Source: Chromatiales bacterium
GTDB lineage: Bacteria; Pseudomonadota; Gammaproteobacteria; Chromatiales; Chromatiaceae
Assembly (NCBI GenBank): GCA_030145425.1
Contig: JAQYVO010000196.1
Coordinates: forward strand, 1-62,083
Length of the DNA: 62,083 nt
Direction of reading: 5' to 3'
Shown here: positions 15,520-28,413 of the stretch, piece after piece
Layout: every line of letters begins with the position of its first letter
How positions within the stretch are numbered: the first letter of the stretch is position 1
Notes under the pieces: generated by a model
The model's input: the letters and a program-made list of their open reading frames with translations, nothing else
Databases searched by the model: none
Told to the model about the DNA's origin: nothing
Translations under genes and position numbers: made by a program

Positions 15520-17769
15520 TCAGATCAACTCCACATCAGAGATGATCTCCACCAGCGCCGGTCCTTCATGTGCAATGGCCCGGATCACAGCTTCCTCAAG
15601 ATCCTGCAATGCGGAAACCCTGATCCCGTAACCACCACAGTTACGGGCAAACTCTGAGAAGTTCGGATTGTGCAGGTCGGTCTGCCAAACAGAAAAATGG
15701 GCCGCACGTTGCTCCTTGGAGATCTTGCCGAGTTCCGTGTTGTTCAACAGGATATGGGTAAGATTCATATTATATTTCACCGCAGTGGTAAATTCTGCGA
15801 GATACTGGCCGAAACCACCGTCGCCGCTGATGGAGATTACCGGCCTGCCCTTGTGTTGTTCGTCCGCGCAGGTCGCCGCCCAAGCCCCCATAGCTGCCGG
15901 AAAGCCAAACCCTATGGACCCCAGGTATCCGGACATCAATACGCTCTGGTTCTTGCATTCGAAATATCTGCCGAAAGAATAGGTGTTGTTTCCCACGTCC
16001 ACCGCGAGAACGGCATTTTCGGGGCAGATCCGGGAGAGGACACTGAAGATAGCTGCGGAACTCAGGCCTCTTCCGCGGTCTCTTTGTTCACGGCGCCGCT
16101 TCTCTCCTCGCCACACCGCCCAGCGCTCAGCAAGTTCCTTACGCTGATCGACGAAACCCTGTCCGGATTTTTTCTCCATAGCGCCGATGATTTGGTGACA
16201 GGTGACACCTATCTCTCCCCAAACCGGGATGTCCACCGCGTGAAACTTGCCCAATGCCATCTGGTCGAAATCGACCTGAATGATCGATTTTTTTGGCGTG
16301 ATCCCTGTGTGGTTGGAAAACGAGGCACCGAACACGATGAGCAGATCGGTCTTGTTCATAAACCAGCTCGCCACCGGGGTGCCACTCCTGCCAAGCACGC
16401 CCCCGGCAAGCGGGTGTTGATCGGATAACTGGCCTTTGGCCTTGAAGGTGGTGAGCACCGGCGCATTGAGAAGTTCAGCCAGTGACATCACTTCAGACAT
16501 GGATTCGCGGGCACCGTAACCCACGATGATGACCGGTCTGCCGGCATCTCTGATTTTCTCCACCGCAGCAGCCAGGCTGTCCCGGGAAGGTGATATCGCC
16601 CTGTCAGACAGTCTGCCCTGGGGCGAGGAGATGGCTGATGCCGCGTCGTCCCGCAGCGGTATCACCTGCACTTCATCCGGAAAGATCAGGTGGGATACAT
16701 CCCGTTCGACAATGGCATGTTTCAGGGCCAGCGCCATCAGCTCACTATGCCTGCTGTTGGGCAGGACGGTCTGGCTGAAAGAGCTTACCGCAGAAAATGC
16801 ATCTGCCAGATCGATCTCCTGAAATGCACCCGGCCCCAGCACCTGGGTATTGACCTGTCCCGTCAATGCGAGCACTGGTGCCCTGTCGACCTTGGCATCC
16901 CACAACCCGGTGAGGAGATTGGTCGCACCGGGGCCGGCTATGGTGAGACAGGCCGCGGGTTTTCCCGTCAGCTTGGCGAAACCGGAGCAGGCGAAAGCGG
17001 CGGCCCCTTCATGCCGAATCCCAATGTAGTCGAGATTGCCCTGCTCCACTTGATCCCGAACGGCATCAGCAAGCCCAAGATTGGAATGCCCGACCATACC
17101 GAAAACATGGGAAACCCCCCACTCCACCATGGTCTCCACCATGACATCGGATACCGTGCGATCCTTCTCCAGGGATTCCTTGATGCAGACATATATGCCG
17201 TCCTCACGCTGATCCACCGGATAGGTTTCGACACCGTCCTCAAATCCCCCCGGGGATTTTCCTGTCAGTGGATGGTAGTCCCAGCCGTGCCATGGACACC
17301 GCAGCCAGCATTCACCATCCTCGCTGCATTCGATGCTCCCCTCCCCCAGCGGTCCGCCCTGGTGAGGGCAGGCATTATCCAATGCCGCATATTGTTCCTG
17401 GTAATAGACGAGTGCGACTGTCTTGATGCCCGCCTGTACCGTGCGTATCTCCCCATCCTGCATCTCACCGGACGCTGCCACTTTGTACCAGGTATTCTTC
17501 AAACCTTTATCGGCATCCAGGTCTTCACTGGTGATCTGCTTATGACTGCCATCGCAAAAGGGGGGATTCTGAGTCTGCTTGCATTGGCATAGAAAATACT
17601 TGTCATCCTTTTCAACCTGGAAAGTATGGGGTGAAAATTCTGTACCCCTGTGTGAACCGTCGCAGAATGGCTGATTACTGCTGCGGCCACAGCTGCACCA
17701 GTTGTAGCCCTTGCCTGATTTCAAGTCGACGGGCATTGGTCGGGTATCCGCAATCTTTGGCCTGGCCAT
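15520..17769 (-). CDS. Fusion of two CDGSH iron-sulfur motifs, a Rieske domain and a ThDP-dependent enzyme
   Basis: A 749-residue fusion without visible signal peptide. Two CDGSH motifs hold ligands Cys25, Cys27, Cys36, His40 and Cys61, Cys63, Cys72, His76. A Rieske [2Fe-2S] domain (about 93-200) has CPH at 134-136 and CPWH at 158-161. From about 205 a complete ThDP enzyme of the acetolactate synthase/pyruvate oxidase superfamily follows, with catalytic Glu254 in RHEGAAAFA, GPGATN, and the cofactor motif GDG at 649-651 to NN at 676-677. Together they could carry three iron-sulfur clusters plus ThDP. The likely chemistry is decarboxylation of a 2-oxo acid linked to electron transfer, but the substrate and any FAD need are unknown. 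AGAGGAG precedes the ATG. It is divergent from the amidase gene at 18010. Confidence 0.93.
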   Translation of the reverse strand: MARPKIADTRPMPVDLKSGKGYNWCSCGRSSNQPFCDGSHRGTEFSPHTFQVEKDDKYFLCQCKQTQNPPFCDGSHKQITSEDLDADKGLKNTWYKVAASGEMQDGEIRTVQAGIKTVALVYYQEQYAALDNACPHQGGPLGEGSIECSEDGECWLRCPWHGWDYHPLTGKSPGGFEDGVETYPVDQREDGIYVCIKESLEKDRTVSDVMVETMVEWGVSHVFGMVGHSNLGLADAVRDQVEQGNLDYIGIRHEGAAAFACSGFAKLTGKPAACLTIAGPGATNLLTGLWDAKVDRAPVLALTGQVNTQVLGPGAFQEIDLADAFSAVSSFSQTVLPNSRHSELMALALKHAIVERDVSHLIFPDEVQVIPLRDDAASAISSPQGRLSDRAISPSRDSLAAAVEKIRDAGRPVIIVGYGARESMSEVMSLAELLNAPVLTTFKAKGQLSDQHPLAGGVLGRSGTPVASWFMNKTDLLIVFGASFSNHTGITPKKSIIQVDFDQMALGKFHAVDIPVWGEIGVTCHQIIGAMEKKSGQGFVDQRKELAERWAVWRGEKRRREQRDRGRGLSSAAIFSVLSRICPENAVLAVDVGNNTYSFGRYFECKNQSVLMSGYLGSIGFGFPAAMGAWAATCADEQHKGRPVISISGDGGFGQYLAEFTTAVKYNMNLTHILLNNTELGKISKEQRAAHFSVWQTDLHNPNFSEFARNCGGYGIRVSALQDLEEAVIRAIAHEGPALVEIISDVELI

Positions 17770-17812
17770 TAGGGTCTCCTCTGGTGAAAGTTAATGTTCT
17801 TTGGAACTTTAA

Positions 17813-17841
17813 TACTCCGCCAACCTGATATTGACGGAGTA
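17813..17841. promoter_or_regulatory. Near-perfect inverted repeat upstream of the ThDP fusion gene
   Basis: Arms TACTCCGCCAA and TTGACGGAGTA (one mismatch) are separated by 7 bases, 44 bases upstream of the fusion gene start and in the 240-base divergent region shared with the amidase gene. The size and symmetry fit a dimeric repressor or activator site, or a leader hairpin. The regulator is unknown. Confidence 0.4.
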
Positions 17842-18009
17842 CTAGCCGGCAATGGATAAACCAACTCCCTTTCCCAACATGATCTGGGTGATTTTCATAA
17901 ACCATGTCTGCCCTTGGTCACATTGACCGTTGGTTGAGATGGAGGTCAACTTGACTGTTAGAATGCACTTACAGTTACCCTGAAATCAGGGCCTTCAGTT
18001 TATCTTAGG

Positions 18010-18927
18010 ATGTCGCAAATGGCAGGGGTTCTTTTCGACAAAGTCATTGCCGCACTGATTCAGCTCCCCTGCGGAGCGCATAAAGCGGACAATATACTGA
18101 ATCTGGAGCGGAATATCCGGGTAGCTGCCGATTCAGGTGCCGATCTGGTCCTCCTGCAGGAACTGCATGACAACCGCTATCTTTGTCAATCCGAGGACAT
18201 GGCCTGTTTCGACAAGGCTGAAACCATTCCCGGACCCACAACGAAGCGCCTGGGGAAGCTGGCGGCCGAACTGAAGCTCGTTGTCGTTGGCTCGGTATTC
18301 GAAAAACGGGCGCCGGGGCTCTACCACAATACCGCGGTGGTGCTCGACAGGGACGGAAGCCTGGCCGGATATTACCGGAAAATGCATATCCCCGACGATC
18401 CGGGCTATTACGAAAAATTCTACTTTACCCCCGGCGACACAGGATTCAGGCCCGTGGCCACCTCTATCGGTAATCTCGGGGTCCTGGTTTGCTGGGATCA
18501 ATGGTTCCCGGAAGCTGCGCGTTCAATGGCCCTTGCCGGGGCCGATATGCTCCTGTATCCCACAGCGATAGGCTGGAATCCGCAAGACGAACTCCCGGAA
18601 CAGAGCCGTCAATTGGACGCCTGGATAACGGTACAGCGCGGACACGCGATCTCCAACGGGCTGCCCCTGCTGACCTGCAACAGGGTGGGAATGGAGCCAG
18701 ACCCTTCCGGAAATTCCTCCGGCATTCTGTTTTGGGGTCACTCCTTCGCCTGCGGGCCCCAGGGAGAGATACTCGCTCAGGCTGAAGAAACAGAGCAGAT
18801 GCTGCTGGTGGAGATGGATCTGAAGCGAATCGAATCGGTCAGAAACAGCTGGCCTTTTTTTCGGGACCGGCGCATCGATGCCTATGAAAGGCTGCTATTG
18901 CGATTCGACGATACTGACGGTGATTGA
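18010..18927 (+). CDS. aguB: N-carbamoylputrescine amidase (carbon-nitrogen hydrolase)
   Basis: A 305-residue nitrilase-superfamily enzyme. The catalytic triad is visible: Glu in LVLLQELHDNRY, Lys in YYRKMHIPDDPGYYEKFYF, and Cys in GVLVCWDQWFPEAAR. The DPGYYEKFYFTPGD and TAIGWNP stretches are typical of AguB, which converts N-carbamoylputrescine to putrescine, ammonia and CO2. The usual partner, agmatine deiminase, is not in the window. The start at 18010 follows TTAGGA; an ATG three codons later is possible. It is divergent from the ThDP fusion gene. Confidence 0.9.
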   Translation: MSQMAGVLFDKVIAALIQLPCGAHKADNILNLERNIRVAADSGADLVLLQELHDNRYLCQSEDMACFDKAETIPGPTTKRLGKLAAELKLVVVGSVFEKRAPGLYHNTAVVLDRDGSLAGYYRKMHIPDDPGYYEKFYFTPGDTGFRPVATSIGNLGVLVCWDQWFPEAARSMALAGADMLLYPTAIGWNPQDELPEQSRQLDAWITVQRGHAISNGLPLLTCNRVGMEPDPSGNSSGILFWGHSFACGPQGEILAQAEETEQMLLVEMDLKRIESVRNSWPFFRDRRIDAYERLLLRFDDTDGD

Positions 18928-18957
18928 CGGCTCTGGGTATTATAGGGCAGTGGATAG

Positions 18958-19254
18958 TCAGTTCGGCAACAGCTCATCCGAGCTGTCGCTGATATACATC
19001 CGGTCTTCCAGCTCCATGATCCTGGCGACCAGCAGATGCACCGTCATATAGGGCACCTTATCTTCATCAGAAGTCATTGACTTCGCGGTCAGGATTGCGT
19101 CAGTAAGTATATTCTGATGCCTGTCTATCATGTCTGCGGCCCCCTTTTGATTGTAACCAGTGGCGCCGTGAACCACTCTCTTTAAGTAATTTCGGATCAA
19201 TTGCCAGAAACTTAAAGAAAAGTCGACAAAACGGTCAGGAAGGTCAGGCCGCAA
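18958..19254 (-). CDS. Hypothetical protein
   Basis: A frame of up to 98 residues that I do not recognise. It is rich in charged residues, contains a short aromatic segment (FVDFSLSFWQLIRNYLKRVV) and ends acidic (SDSSDELLPN). The first start is TTG at 19254, and in-frame GTG or ATG codons further in (such as MIDRHQN) are possible, so the start is uncertain. It is in the same frame as the next small gene upstream, separated from it by a TGA at 19285-19287 and about ten sense codons. Confidence 0.55.
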   Translation of the reverse strand: MRPDLPDRFVDFSLSFWQLIRNYLKRVVHGATGYNQKGAADMIDRHQNILTDAILTAKSMTSDEDKVPYMTVHLLVARIMELEDRMYISDSSDELLPN

Positions 19255-19284
19255 GCACGGCTTTGGATGGATAGAAATCAGGAA

Positions 19285-19572
19285 TCAATTATCATCCTCG
19301 GGAGGCTTCGACCTGCCGATCTGTTCCATCGGGACCACAGTGGCGGCGGGTTTCTCATCCGCGTAATAGGGCATTTCTTGCTTGATACCGGCATCCTCTG
19401 CCAGTTCACGCTCCCGTGCCGTAATCAGCCCCAGGCACATGCGTACATCCTGGATTGTCTGGTCGGTCAGGGGATGCCGGGTCCCCGGTGCCGGCGTGAT
19501 ATCGCGAATGATGGCGCTGAGCACTTTGCGCATCGTGAACAGTATTTCACGTTCTTTGCTGTCTTCGGACAT
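19285..19572 (-). CDS. Conserved-looking small protein of unknown function
   Basis: A 95-residue acidic, soluble protein with the sequence LFTMRKVLSAIIRDITPAPG and LTDQTIQDVRMCLGLITARE. It resembles a family of short gammaproteobacterial proteins sometimes labelled segregation/condensation protein A, but it is far shorter than true ScpA and I do not adopt that name. The ATG lies 24 bases after the stop of pepD upstream on the same strand, so it is probably the last or next-to-last gene of the smc-zipA-ligA-pepD unit. Confidence 0.7.
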   Translation of the reverse strand: MSEDSKEREILFTMRKVLSAIIRDITPAPGTRHPLTDQTIQDVRMCLGLITARERELAEDAGIKQEMPYYADEKPAATVVPMEQIGRSKPPEDDN

Positions 19573-19596
19573 ATGTTTACTCGCTGGGTTTCTGTC

Positions 19597-23257
<3,661 letters not shown>

Positions 23258-23285
23258 AGGCGGATCGCGGCGCTGAATGGGCAAA

Positions 23286-24092
23286 CTAACGCGATGCAGT
23301 CTTCCGAGACAACCGGGCCAGTTTGAGCCGGCGTTCGTATTCGATGATCTCTTCGCGGATATGGTCGATGGTCTGCTTGGTGAGGTCGCTGTGGCTGTCG
23401 TCCTGAAGTTCGGCATCGAACAGCGCTGCGAGGCGCTGAGCCGAATTGAGCATCTGTTCGAATATGGCCATGCTTTCCGCTGGTCCGGGCAGGCTGCTGA
23501 ACAGGGTTACCCCCGGTGTGACAAAACTGTTCATCTCTTTCGGCGGAAAGGTTCCAGGATTCACCATGTTTGCCATGCTGAACAGCATCCGATCCTGATC
23601 GTCGGAAAAGTGAAAAACTTGCATATCCCCTTCCAACAGCCCCACATCCCGAGCCGCCTGCATGATCTGGTCACCGGTAATCCGACGGTTTCTCCCCACT
23701 ACATTGATCTGCAGTATCTTCTCAGGCACCGGTTCATCGATGGGGTCGTCTGGTATCGCTTCGTAGTCAAAAAAGGAGAAGGCGCTCTGCTCAACTTTCT
23801 TCTGGCGGGCCTTTGCGGCCGGTGCCTCTTCCTGAAGGATCTCGTCCAGTCGCTCAAACTCGGTATCCAGGGTGTCCGCCTCATCGAGATTCGACACGGA
23901 CTCTTCCCAGACGGGTTCTCTTCTATCCTGGGAAACGGTCTTGGACTCCGATTTCACCGATCTTGCCGCCTGGCGCTTTCTCATGAAAGGGAGACGAAGC
24001 CCGGCCTTTTTCTGCCGGTCCCAGACGAAGATGCCAAGGATCAGGGCCAGCCCCGCCAGTAAGAGAATGAATCTGATCGTGTCAGCGTCCAC
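23286..24092 (-). CDS. zipA: Cell division protein ZipA
   Basis: A 268-residue FtsZ-anchoring protein. The N-terminal helix (IRFILLLAGLALILGIFVWD) at 6-25 puts the bulk in the cytoplasm, followed by a basic then acidic unstructured linker, and the C-terminal FtsZ-binding ZipA domain from about residue 135 (LQINVVGRNRRITGDQIMQA, DMQVFHFSDDQD, FPPKEMNSFVTPGVTLF). Its place directly after smc (24-base gap) is the gammaproteobacterial norm. Confidence 0.95.
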   Translation of the reverse strand: MDADTIRFILLLAGLALILGIFVWDRQKKAGLRLPFMRKRQAARSVKSESKTVSQDRREPVWEESVSNLDEADTLDTEFERLDEILQEEAPAAKARQKKVEQSAFSFFDYEAIPDDPIDEPVPEKILQINVVGRNRRITGDQIMQAARDVGLLEGDMQVFHFSDDQDRMLFSMANMVNPGTFPPKEMNSFVTPGVTLFSSLPGPAESMAIFEQMLNSAQRLAALFDAELQDDSHSDLTKQTIDHIREEIIEYERRLKLARLSRKTASR

Positions 24093-24116
24093 TTTGCTTT
24101 TCCCCTACGCTACAAC

Positions 24117-27100
24117 CTACATGGCCACAAGTTGGGTAGCCTCGTCTACATCCACGGACACAAGGCGTGAGACGCCGGGTTCATGCATGGTGACACCCGT
24201 GAGTTGATGTGCGATCTCCATAGTGAGCTTGTTGTGAGTAATAATAATGAACTGGACACGATTCGACATGGTTCTGACCATTTCACAGAAACGCACCACA
24301 TTGGCATCATCGAGTGGCGCATCCACCTCGTCGAGCATACAGAATGGCGCAGGATTCAGTTCAAAAATAGCGAATACCAGTGCGACTGCCGTTAGCGCCT
24401 TTTCCCCGCCGGATAGCAGATGAATGTTGGCGTTGCGCTTCCCCGGAGGTCTGGCCATGACGGTAACACCCGTTTCGAGCAGATCCTCCCCCGTCAACTG
24501 CAGATATGCGTGGCCACCGCCAAACAACTGCGGAAATTTCTCCTGAAGTCCGGTGTTGACCCGGTCAAAAGTCTCTTTGAACCGGGTTCTGGTCTCCTTG
24601 TCGATTTTCCGAATGGCATTTTCCAGAGTTTCCAGGGACTCCGTGATGTCAGCATGTTGCGCATCCAGGTATTTCTTCCGCTGTGATTGCTCTTCGAATT
24701 CATCGATGGCAGCCAGGTTGATCGGGCCCAGACGACGTATACGCGAATCCATGCGCGTCACCTCTTCCTGCCAAGCCTCGACAGATGCGGCTTCGGGCAT
24801 CTCGTCAAAGAGTGGCTGGGACTCATATCCGGATTCGTTGAGTTGTTCCTCTATGGTCTTCGAACGCACCACCACCTCACGATGAATCATCCGTAACTGA
24901 TTGAGAACCTCGCGCTCTTTCTGAACCCCCTGCTCCGCGGAAGTACGATTCTGTTCAAGCTTACGCAAATCGGCATCTATCCGTTCCAGGGTCTGGCGTG
25001 CGGATGCAAGCTCGGCCTCCACCTTGACGCGGTCCGCCAAATGAAGCTCCAGCGCTTCGGCATGTTCCACCAAGGGCAACTGACCATCCTCCAAGCCCTT
25101 TCTCAGCTCTTCCCGCCTGCCCTGGAGCTGCGAAAGCTGCCCCTGCATGCGCTCCAGATTATGGAAAAGCGATTCCCGGGAACTTCGCATAGACTCGATT
25201 CTGAGGGCCATCTCATGCGTCAGGCTTCGCTGTTGAGTGGCATCTTCTCTTGACGCATTCAGACTTTCTTTCAGTATATCCCGGCGAATCACAAGTGCCT
25301 CGCGCCTCTCAGCCAGACTTTCCATTTCCTCCAGCGCGGCATGCAGACGATGGCGTGTCGACTCCAGTTCCCCGGCATCATTCTCAATCTGCTGACTGAG
25401 TTCCTTCTGCTCCTCCCGGATGCGTGTGGCCCGAGCGCGCAGGTGCTCCTCCCTCGTCTTCTTTTCACTCAAGGCGGACCGAATATCCGAAAGCTCGCGG
25501 TTTATTCTGTCGAGATCTTTTTGAAGCTGGTCACGGGACTGCTCCAATGTATGCAGCTTCTCCCTTCCCTGCTCCATGGCATGCGCGATTTCCTCCTTGC
25601 GACTCTCTCTCGCGGCAATCTCATCTTCCAGGGCCTGAATCTCCTGTTCCCTTTCAAGAACACCGGATGTCTCATCCGTTTCCCGATTGAGGCGCAGCCA
25701 GTTCACACCCAGCCAGATTCCGTCCCGTGTGATGACCGATTCCCCGAGACCCAGACTCCCCCGCATTTGCATGGCCTCTTCGAGATTGTCCGCGGTGAAG
25801 ATGCCATTCAGCAGGGAATCCAGCGGCCAGGGAGAGGCGATTCTGGACACCAGGTTGCCCCTGATGCCGACGGAAGCGGACAGGCCGCTGGATAGATCCA
25901 ACAGCGTCAGCGAACCCTCTTTTAACGTGCTGATGTCATCCAGAAGCCCGCCCAACTCGTCGACACAAACCGCCTGCAGATGGTATCCGAGTACCGTCTC
26001 CACCGCGCCCTCCCAACCCGGCGCAACCTGTATTCGTTCCGCCAGTCTGGCAGCCTTCCCCAGATCCCGATTCTCCAGCCATTCCGTGATCATACCGGCG
26101 CTTTTTCCCAGGGCCGCCTCCTGCAGGGCCTCCAGGGAAGCCAGACGACCTCGTGCCGACTGCAATTCGGCCCGGGCCTCGTCCAGGGACAAACTCTTCT
26201 GGTGATTTTCTTCGCGCTGGCCCGTAATCTGTTCGGCGGCCGCAGTCAGCAGTTGCCGCTTCTCCTCCACCCGACTGTCTATCGCCTGTTTCTGGTTTTC
26301 GAGTTGCGAGATCTGTTGCAGCAACCCCGGATCCTCCAACCGCTGAAGCTCCTCGTCCTGCCGCACCATTCTACGTTTCAGGTTTTCGATCTGTTGTTCG
26401 AGATGATTGATCCGCGTACGTTCGACCTGGGCAGATTGGGCCGGTTCTGCCGCTTCCTTATTGAAATGTTCCCATTCCGTCTGCCAGTCACCCATGGCCT
26501 TGTCAGCTTCCAAGAGCTTCGCGGCCGCCGCCTGTTCCCCCGTCTGTGCTTCCGCCAGCACCGGCTCCTGCTGCTCCAGGCCCGCATTGAGTTCCCGTAA
26601 ACGGGCCTCATCCTGATTGCGATGTTCAGTCGATTCCTTCAGTGCCAGTTCGGTCTTGCGAAGATCCCGCTCCAACTGTGAGTGGTTGTCCCTGGCAAAC
26701 TGGATAGCCTGTTCCAGCCGCGCAATTTCACTTCCCACCGCGTAAAACCGGCCCTGTACCTGATTGAACAACTCGTTGGCCTCAACATGGCTTTCCCTGC
26801 TGTGTTCAATCTGTGCCTCGAGCCGCCGCTGTTCTGAGATGGCCGCCTCAAGCTGTGTCTCTTGTTCCTTGATCGCGAGTTCCTTCCCGGCAACTTCCTG
26901 GCTGAGATTCTGCCAGCGCAATGCCAGCAGTTCCGCCTGCAGACGACGCTCCCTTTCCTTGTACTGCTTGTATCTCTCCGCCGTTGAGGCCTGGCGCTGC
27001 AAATGCTGAAGTTGTTTGGTTATTTCATCTCTTAGGTCATTTAATCTATCCAGGTTTTCCTTAGTGTGGGAGATCCGGTTCTGGGTTTCACGGCGACGTT

Positions 27101-27623
27101 CCTTGTATTTGGAGATACCGGCTGCCTCTTCGAGAAACGCCCTCAGGTCTTCCGGCCGTGCCTCGATCAGGCGGGAAATCGTACCCTGTTCGATAATGGA
27201 ATAACTCCTCGGACCCAGTCCCGTTCCGAGAAACAGGCCCGTGATATCCCTGCGCCTGCACCTGATTCCATTCATGAAATAGCTGGACTGGCCATCTCGA
27301 AAAACCTGCCGTTTTACAGAAATCTCGCTGTACTTGGCATACTCACCGCCGGCGCTCCCATCAGAATTGTCGAACAGAAGCTCTATACCCGCGGTCCCCA
27401 CCGGTTTTCGGGATGTCGAACCGTTGAAGATCACGTCCGACATGGACTCGCCCCTGAGCATCTTGGCCGAACTTTCCCCCATCACCCAGCGAACCGCATC
27501 GATGACATTGGATTTTCCGCAACCATTGGGTCCCACCACGCCCACCAAATTGCTCGGCAGAAGCACCGTGGTGGGATCCACAAAGGATTTGAACCCGGCC
27601 AGCTTAATCTTTTCTAATCGCAT
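24117..27623 (-). CDS. smc: Chromosome segregation ATPase SMC
   Basis: An 1168-residue SMC ATPase. Walker A GPNGCGKSN near residues 31-39 begins the head; two long coiled-coil arms flank a hinge near residues 505-650 (GLSASVGIRGNLVSRI, SGVITRDGI region); the C-terminal head has the signature LLSGGEKALTAVALVFAIF and Walker B PFCMLDEVDAPLDD. Length and layout are normal. Many Gammaproteobacteria use MukB instead; this organism has the SMC type. It is divergent from queF, with a 266-base region between. Confidence 0.97.
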   Translation of the reverse strand: MRLEKIKLAGFKSFVDPTTVLLPSNLVGVVGPNGCGKSNVIDAVRWVMGESSAKMLRGESMSDVIFNGSTSRKPVGTAGIELLFDNSDGSAGGEYAKYSEISVKRQVFRDGQSSYFMNGIRCRRRDITGLFLGTGLGPRSYSIIEQGTISRLIEARPEDLRAFLEEAAGISKYKERRRETQNRISHTKENLDRLNDLRDEITKQLQHLQRQASTAERYKQYKERERRLQAELLALRWQNLSQEVAGKELAIKEQETQLEAAISEQRRLEAQIEHSRESHVEANELFNQVQGRFYAVGSEIARLEQAIQFARDNHSQLERDLRKTELALKESTEHRNQDEARLRELNAGLEQQEPVLAEAQTGEQAAAAKLLEADKAMGDWQTEWEHFNKEAAEPAQSAQVERTRINHLEQQIENLKRRMVRQDEELQRLEDPGLLQQISQLENQKQAIDSRVEEKRQLLTAAAEQITGQREENHQKSLSLDEARAELQSARGRLASLEALQEAALGKSAGMITEWLENRDLGKAARLAERIQVAPGWEGAVETVLGYHLQAVCVDELGGLLDDISTLKEGSLTLLDLSSGLSASVGIRGNLVSRIASPWPLDSLLNGIFTADNLEEAMQMRGSLGLGESVITRDGIWLGVNWLRLNRETDETSGVLEREQEIQALEDEIAARESRKEEIAHAMEQGREKLHTLEQSRDQLQKDLDRINRELSDIRSALSEKKTREEHLRARATRIREEQKELSQQIENDAGELESTRHRLHAALEEMESLAERREALVIRRDILKESLNASREDATQQRSLTHEMALRIESMRSSRESLFHNLERMQGQLSQLQGRREELRKGLEDGQLPLVEHAEALELHLADRVKVEAELASARQTLERIDADLRKLEQNRTSAEQGVQKEREVLNQLRMIHREVVVRSKTIEEQLNESGYESQPLFDEMPEAASVEAWQEEVTRMDSRIRRLGPINLAAIDEFEEQSQRKKYLDAQHADITESLETLENAIRKIDKETRTRFKETFDRVNTGLQEKFPQLFGGGHAYLQLTGEDLLETGVTVMARPPGKRNANIHLLSGGEKALTAVALVFAIFELNPAPFCMLDEVDAPLDDANVVRFCEMVRTMSNRVQFIIITHNKLTMEIAHQLTGVTMHEPGVSRLVSVDVDEATQLVAM

Positions 27624-27845
27624 AGGGCGCTAAGATTACAGAGTGCCGGCTTCGGTGACAAGGGAACCACAACACATTCACCACCAAAAGATCATCAGTT
27701 AACTTACTGTTATTATTAAGTTTGATGATGCCACCCACAACTTCTCACAACTTAAAAAAAGTATGCCTGTGTAAACAAACTGTTGGAAGCCTTCTCAAGG
27801 CCACAATCCGGCACCAGAGGCGATGCGACGAAGTGCCAGGTTCCG

Positions 27846-27851
27846 TATAAT
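27846..27851 (+). promoter_or_regulatory. Candidate -10 box upstream of queF
   Basis: A consensus TATAAT lies 39 bases before the queF ATG. The hexamer 17 bases further upstream does not resemble TTGACA, so the promoter call rests mainly on the -10 box. No preQ1-riboswitch-like structure was recognised in the leader. Confidence 0.35.
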
Positions 27852-27889
27852 CTGCGCTCATTAACTCTGAGCCGACAGATCAAATCACC

Positions 27890-28279
27890 ATGCCAAGCCA
27901 GCCAAACAAATCCCTTGAGACCTTTGAAAACCCCCAACCCGGGCGTGACTATACAATTCGCATTCGAGTGCCGGAGTTCACCTGTCTGTGCCCCAAGACA
28001 GGCCAACCCGACTTTGCGGAGATGACAATCGAGTATGTGGCGAATCGTCTCTGTGTGGAGCTGAAATCCCTGAAAATGTATGTCTGGTCATACCGTGACG
28101 AGGGGGCATTCCACGAAGCCGTAACGAACAGGATTCTGGACGACCTGGTATCAGCAGTTAAGCCCCGCTTTATGCGGATTACTGCGGATTTCAACGTGAG
28201 GGGGGGAATCTATACAACCGTGGCGGCTGAGCACCGGCAGGAGGGTTGGCAGATTCCCGAATATGTTCAGCTGCCCTGA
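27890..28279 (+). CDS. queF: NADPH-dependent 7-cyano-7-deazaguanine reductase QueF
   Basis: A 129-residue short-type (unimodular, YkvM-like) nitrile reductase that converts preQ0 to preQ1 in queuosine biosynthesis. The nucleophilic Cys region [14 protein letters not shown], the family motif [18 protein letters not shown], and [14 protein letters not shown] are conserved. The E. coli enzyme is a longer two-module form, so this organism has the single-module type. It is a stand-alone gene divergent from smc and convergent with prsT. Confidence 0.95.
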   Translation: MPSQPNKSLETFENPQPGRDYTIRIRVPEFTCLCPKTGQPDFAEMTIEYVANRLCVELKSLKMYVWSYRDEGAFHEAVTNRILDDLVSAVKPRFMRITADFNVRGGIYTTVAAEHRQEGWQIPEYVQLP

Positions 28280-28320
28280 TCTGAAACCCGGTGCCTGCAG
28301 TCAGCTGACACCAGGTTTTA

Positions 28321-28399
28321 ACCCGGATGGAGCGCAAGCGTAATCCGGGGTGTCGTACCCGGACACTCCCTGGATTCCACTGCGTTTCATCCAGGCTAC
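28321..28399. repeat. REP-like hairpin between convergent genes queF and prsT
   Basis: Imperfect inverted repeat: left arm begins ACCCGGATGGAGCGCAAGCG, right arm ends CGTTTCATCCAGGCTAC. It lies between two stop codons facing each other, like the hairpin at 3950-4031, and may end transcription in both directions. Confidence 0.65.
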
Positions 28400-28413
28400 A
28401 TTATTTGATGTGT

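Noticed and set aside
16690-17592. A 300-codon plus-strand frame opposite the ThDP fusion gene
   Set aside because: Antisense to conserved CDGSH, Rieske and ThDP motifs; no independent evidence of coding.
27624-27889. Possible preQ1 riboswitch upstream of queF
   Set aside because: I looked for a short stem with an A-rich tail and pseudoknot arrangement close to the start and did not find a convincing one.
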